A DNA stretch of 64,000 bases, taken from NCBI GenBank assembly GCA_963556695.1, contig CAUWAG010000004.1, forward strand, positions 1,674,001 to 1,738,000, in the 5' to 3' direction. The notes below the pieces were generated by a model. The model did not search any database and had not been told where the DNA came from. It worked only from the letters and a program-made list of their open reading frames with translations. A program made the translations under genes and the position numbers. This document shows, piece after piece, positions 59,817-64,000 of the stretch (position 1 is the stretch's first letter; each line of letters starts with the position of its first letter). Source of the stretch: Anthostomella pinea (taxonomy: Eukaryota; Ascomycota; Sordariomycetes; Xylariales; Xylariaceae).

Positions 59817-61297
59817 CTCTAGCGATTAGGAAGAGCCCGCGGATGATTCCGGTTAGGAAACCGGGGGTTGAGGGCATGAAGTGATTCCGGTTATGTACAG
59901 GTCACCAGGATTGGAAGAAGTAGCGCGGCGCCATGTGGAGAGGGGGTATATCTTCTCTTAGATCTGGTGTGAATAGACTGTTGATCCCTTCATAAGTGTT
60001 GCGCTCTCAGGTCACAGAGGTATCTTCGCATAGAAATCTAAAAGAAAGATACCTATCCGGGGCCCATAGCCTAGCGTTTACGCTACTTCTTCCAATCCTG
60101 GCGACCTGTAGTATCGGTCGTGGCAGTCATACACGTGGAGTACCGCTCTGTCTAGTGGCGGTATTTTACTTAGACATATCTGAACATTTATGTAGACCAA
60201 GTCGAACGTTTATCCTCTCTGAATGGGCCTTAGCCGGCCAGTAGCTTGATGGCTAGAGAAATTCTGAAGGCTTGACAAAGCACCAGCCGGGATATGCCAT
60301 TAGAGATACCTCGGAACAAACCACGGGTCCTGTGCAGCTAAGTAACAAATGGGTGTCTATAAGCCTAGAGACGGCGGGCTAATTGTGTTATAAAATGTTA
60401 AAAGAGAGAGTTATACGTTAACTAAAGGGGCCATGAAGTGTAGAAAAGGAGACTTATAGGTCAACCAAGGGGAACCAACCTCCGCAGTTTTACACTCTTA
60501 TCCCATTCTTTTATCATCCTCTGGACCTTTGAATTGCGTCCTTCCGTAAATATCTTGAGCTCTTTCCGCTGATGATTGGCTATGGTTAGGTAGTCGGATG
60601 ACGAGCTAGTCGTAAATGGGTAACGGCGTTACTCACTAAGAAGCCGTGTCAAGTGGCCATCGTCCGCAACGACGTTAATTTACGAGATGTCCCATGTCCA
60701 GGACTGAATGCTACGGTGGGGGTATCCGTGTTGAAACGCGACAGAAACGAGATCCCAGAAACCAAGGCATGGTCCTTTTTTTGAGAGCAGTCGGCTTTGC
60801 CTTTGATTCGTTAGACGTTATCCTCAGGTCGAATGCTCCGTTCTCGTCCATTTATTGTCCCTTGTATACCATCCCTCGGATCGTCTAACACTCTACTTCG
60901 TAGACCTCGTCCTCTTGTCCTATGTGTCTCGCGCTGTCACGATGGGAAGCTTGTTATACCTTTTGCTGACCCTTTCCGTTAATGACTTTCGAATCATCTA
61001 GACGGCTTTCAGAGTGTCCCAGTTTAAGTCTCTCCGTATCGCGTTTGGTTCCCCGGATCGTCCTGGGAGCAGGCTCTATGGGGACGTTTCGTATTTCAAT
61101 GTTATGTGGACCGAGTATTGGTGGCTTCTTGAAGTACGGGATTTCTTACATCGCCTGGATTCGGATGTTAATGTACACTCGGCCAGAGGGTCTTGGTATT
61201 GTCCGGAGTTATTTTCAGAACACTACAAATATGCCACCTCGAATACCGCGACTTGTTGTTACCGAAATAGTAAAGCCTTTAAGCTTTAATGATAGAC
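59817..61297. other. Spacer grading into repeat-rich DNA
   Basis: It contains a 28-bp inverted repeat (59898-59925 and 60081-60108). A frame at 61014-61289 has protein-like words (WTEYWWLLEVRDFLHRLD) but no ATG and no partner exon. No gene was called. Confidence 0.4.
59898..60108. repeat. 28-bp inverted repeat with 155-bp spacer
   Basis: The arm at 59898-59925 (CAGGTCACCAGGATTGG...) is the reverse complement of 60081-60108 with one mismatch. It starts 80 bp after the secreted-protein stop. Could be a small foldback element or a hairpin in the 3' transcript. Confidence 0.85.
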
Positions 61298-61421
61298 CAC
61301 GTTTATCTGTAGCTGTGGCTAAGCGTGGCTTAGCTATATATCAGCTATACAGATATATTATCTGACCATTCTCGTCGGCCAGAGAGATAGGCCTAGACAT
61401 AACAACAATAATAATAATAAA
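61298..61421. repeat. Repeat copy A (direct repeat of 63301-63421)
   Basis: Shares the core CTAAGCGTGGCTTAGC and flanking ~120 bp in the same orientation with 63301-63421. This copy is the less mutated one. Confidence 0.8.
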
Positions 61422-61583
61422 TCAATACACCTAAAACTGGTTTATTAAATGGTAACATCTTTCTAACGACAAGAAACCATATAATATCCTATCTTAACGG
61501 ACGATATTTTTTTCGCTTAAAGGGATTAAACAACTACCTTCCGACTATAATATTCGTCTTTTGTTGAATACACGGATGTTGAT

Positions 61584-62364
61584 TGTCACGGCGAGCGCAC
61601 TGAGGAGCTGGGACATGGCCGGCAGCAAGCAGCTATTACTCTATTGACGAGAATATCAAGACTAGAGAGGAAAGGAAGAGAGAGATTGATTGATTGATTG
61701 TATTTATCGTGGGTGCAGTCCCTCTATAGGGCAAACCACGCCTCCAAGAGCCATTGCATCGCAAGGTTGTAGAGGTGTCAGTCTAGATACATTCAGATCC
61801 GCGCACGAGCCTATCCTCGCTGTAGCGGTACCAACCTGGAGTGACCAGATGGTTTTAGTCAATATCAAAGCACGATTTCGTCAGAAAAATCTCTTGTCCA
61901 GTGACAAAGCGACCCAGTGAACCTCAGTCCTCTGGTGTACACATCGTTCCAGTAGCCGTTCGATATATGTCGCATTAGTGGGTGAAGTAGGTGTTTGTTA
62001 TCTGCTGGCGAGGGAAACCACAAGGGGAAAAACCTCGCAGGAGTGGGTGTTATAGAGACAAGCTGCTTGGCTATCGGGCTCTGTGATAAGGGGCCTCTCC
62101 ACTGTCGTGTGCTGGTTGTCGACTCGCACAAGCCGGGTCAGAAGGGGGCCATAGCAGGATTCGAACCCACTTGTTCTCGTCGCCCACCGCACAAACGAGA
62201 ACACAACCAGGCGCATTTGACCATTGCGCCATACGGCCAAGGAAGAGAGAGAGAGAGATAGGTACAGCGGGAGGTTACCTCTTGAAGGGGATCCTCTGGT
62301 CAGATCCTTCCCTTATTGGGAAGTATTTGCTTGTCATGTAGGAAGGTGCGTGCAGGCCGTCACA
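61584..62364 (+). mobile_element. LTR-like element 1, internally deleted and carrying a nested SINE
   Basis: Starts TGTCACGGCGAGCG and ends GGCCGTCACA (TG..CA with inverted termini). Apart from the nested SINE and its duplicated target (567 bp) the element is 214 bp. It matches the reverse complement of element 2 (62830-63219) but lacks ~176 bp near its right end. No clean target duplication is visible at its outer ends. Confidence 0.8.
61686..62238 (-). mobile_element. tRNA-derived SINE inserted in LTR-like element 1
   Basis: On the minus strand it begins at 62238 with a tRNA-like head (62147-62238): acceptor-type ends GGCCGTA and TATGGCC pair, A box TGGCGCAATGG, perfect B box GGTTCGAATCC (62157-62167). 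No proper anticodon arm can be drawn; a long hairpin lies there instead. The body is ~460 bp and the 3' tail is (AATC)n-type at 61686-61705. Flanks carry a 14-bp target duplication, AAGGAAGAGAGAGA, at 61672-61685 and 62239-62252. Element 2 has the uninterrupted empty site. RNA polymerase III transcription is expected from the A and B boxes. Confidence 0.85.
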
Positions 62365-62829
62365 GTTAAATTATTTTTATCAAGTCTGATTTTATCCATT
62401 TATTTATAATATTATAATTGATGTTTTATTACAAAACGTATTCAGTATATAAAGGCTTATAAATATTTTAATTATCGTTATTAACATTAAACAATCTTAT
62501 AAATAATTGAAGTATTGATTTTGTCAGATTTTTGTTTCATTAAATTATTTTGTTTACTTAAATAGAATAGAATATAATTAAGAAATTCATGTATACCTTT
62601 CTAACACATTTTTTGGCCTTAAATTAGCCTTGTTTTATAAAGCCGTTTAGTAATTTGAACAACTTTTAAAGATATTGAAGCTTTTATAACGATATTTATA
62701 TTATATTAACTTTTTTAATAACCCTTTATTTCTGTTTCCTCCGGTCAAAATGACGACTCTTTTCTACTAAATATAAATAACTATAAGAGATATTTTTATT
62801 GACTCAAATTTTACAGATCTGATGATATT
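62365..62829. repeat. AT-rich, probably RIP-damaged segment between the LTR-like elements
   Basis: Very AT-rich with no ORFs; sharply bounded by normal-GC elements on both sides. Confidence 0.6.
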
Positions 62830-63219
62830 TGTGACGGCCTTCTGTCAGATTTGAGCCAATCGTGAGGTTGAAGTGTGTGTGTGTATTCTGTGTGTCTGGA
62901 GTGTCCTTGTGCGACCGTGGCAGTTTTGTGCCAGAGGGGGCTGGATCGGGACGGAACAACTAGGTTCCGGTGTCTACCTATCAAGGTGCCCTCTGTGCTC
63001 ACCTTTAATCCAACACCTTCACGGACCTTCCCACATGACAAGCTGATACTTCCCAATAAGGGAAGGATCTGACCAGAGGATCCCCTTCAAGGGGCAACCT
63101 CCCGCTGTACCTATCTCTCTCTCTCTTCCTTTCCTCTCTAGTCTTGATATTATCGTCAATAGAGTAATAGCTGCTTGCTGCCGGCCATGTCCCAGCTCCT
63201 CAGTACGCTCGCCGTGACA
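62830..63219 (-). mobile_element. Solo LTR-like element 2 with 5-bp target duplication
   Basis: 390 bp, TGTGACGGCC at the left and GCCGTGACA at the right. Direct flanks ATATT at 62825-62829 and 63220-63224 form a perfect 5-bp target duplication. TG..CA ends, size and 5-bp duplication fit a solo LTR of a retrotransposon. It has the same sequence family as element 1 in opposite orientation. No internal genes of the parent element are present in the window. Confidence 0.82.
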
Positions 63220-63300
63220 ATATTTTAATATAGTAAAAATAATTAGGATTATAAACGTGTAATAATAAAATCAATTCTTTTAAAAGAGTAGATTAATAAA

Positions 63301-63421
63301 TCACGTTTATTTCAAGCTGTAACTAAGCGTGGCTTAGCCATATATTAACTATGTAGATATTTATCTAATAAACCATTTTTATCGGTTAAAAAGATATACT
63401 TAAATATAATAATAACAATAA
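63301..63421. repeat. Repeat copy B, RIP-mutated relative to copy A
   Basis: Aligns to 61298-61421 in direct orientation. Most differences are C-to-T or G-to-A (for example CTCGTCGG to TTTATCGG), the direction expected of RIP. Confidence 0.75.
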
Positions 63422-64000
63422 ATTATTAATACTGTGAAGTTCAGGGGTTCAGATGGGGTCAGGATGGGATGGATCTGGTTCGGTGTCTTGGTTATGGATC
63501 CATGGGGGATATTCCCACCTAAAAACTGAGTCGGGGAAAACAACAACCACACCCACAATGGGGCTGCTTGCATAATGGATATAAGAAGGAGGAGGGGGAG
63601 CCATTGGCAAAGCCACGCAGTGAGTTTGAAGGGTGTGTCACATAGAGATAATACAATGTATGTCTGAACTGATCGCTCAATTATATGTGTTATGAGAGAG
63701 GAGTGGCTGTACAGGAAGACAAAAGAAAGTAACGAAAAATGAACGGTGGCCTTTATATGCCACAGACCTGGCTGTACATGACATCAACCCTGCCCCAAAA
63801 CAATACAGCTGTGGGAGCCCTTTGATGGCCGTCTACTTGATACCAGACAACAGACCTGCCATACAACGCCCGAATGCTCCTCCTTTCACCCCTTTGAGGT
63901 CCCTATTCACCCCTTTCACCTCCCATACAGCCTGCTGTAAGCTGTAGCACACTGATAGGCACCAATATTCTCACAATTATAATTAAAACTAGATTACAAT
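63422..64000. other. Right-end spacer
   Basis: Normal GC from about 63430 to 63950, then AT-rich again. It begins TGTGAAGTTCAGGGG and could be another LTR cut by the window end, but no second copy or target duplication is visible. No ORF of note. Confidence 0.35.

Noticed and set aside
62147..62238. Functional tRNA gene on the minus strand
   Set aside because: The acceptor ends and A/B boxes fit, but no normal anticodon stem and loop can be drawn, and the unit is the head of a longer insertion with target duplication and simple-repeat tail, i.e. a SINE.
61584..63219. A single DNA transposon with long terminal inverted repeats
   Set aside because: The right arm alone is flanked by a perfect 5-bp duplication and each arm has its own TG..CA termini, so they are better read as two separate LTR insertions.

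Overview
This window is nuclear DNA of a filamentous ascomycete (Pezizomycotina). The genes carry short 50-95 bp spliceosomal introns with GT..AG ends. The families are typically fungal (Zn2Cys6 factors, RTA1, Osh3-type OSBP, STE7 kinase). Two AT-rich tracts look damaged by repeat-induced point mutation (RIP). The exact class (Sordariomycetes or Dothideomycetes) cannot be fixed from the sequence alone.

Region by region. 0-18 kb is gene-poor and looks like a DHN-melanin regulatory neighbourhood: an AflR-domain Zn2Cys6 factor (523-1770), a tetra/trihydroxynaphthalene reductase (8898-9823, minus) and a CMR1/PIG1-type factor with two C2H2 fingers plus a Zn2Cys6 cluster (14566-17717, minus). No polyketide synthase is inside the window. 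18-26 kb holds no gene I can support. 26-38 kb carries housekeeping genes on the minus strand: an Osh3-like oxysterol-binding protein with GOLD, PH, FFAT and ORD regions, a cupin-like hypothetical protein followed by a 35-codon membrane micro-ORF, coding-like relics, and histone chaperone/elongation factor Spt6. 39.4-42.3 kb is an AT-rich island with a 180-bp TAA microsatellite and a palindrome-rich GC patch. 43.5-49.7 kb is a compact block: STE7-type MAPKK, a HAD phosphatase-like gene convergent to it, and a divergently transcribed coiled-coil protein. 50-60 kb has a small frameshifted gene, an RTA1-family membrane protein, a cytochrome P450 pseudogene without a haem loop, and a cysteine-rich secreted protein. 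60-64 kb is a repeat graveyard: two LTR-like elements in opposite orientation, one carrying a nested tRNA-derived SINE whose target duplication is confirmed by the empty site in the other copy.

How genes relate. The reductase and CMR1-like factor are the one functional pair with a clear shared pathway (DHN melanin). STE7 would sit in the mating/filamentation/pathogenicity MAPK module. Osh3 and RTA1 both belong to membrane-lipid biology but are not clustered. Gene models below were spliced by hand; all exon joins keep frame unless noted as lesions.
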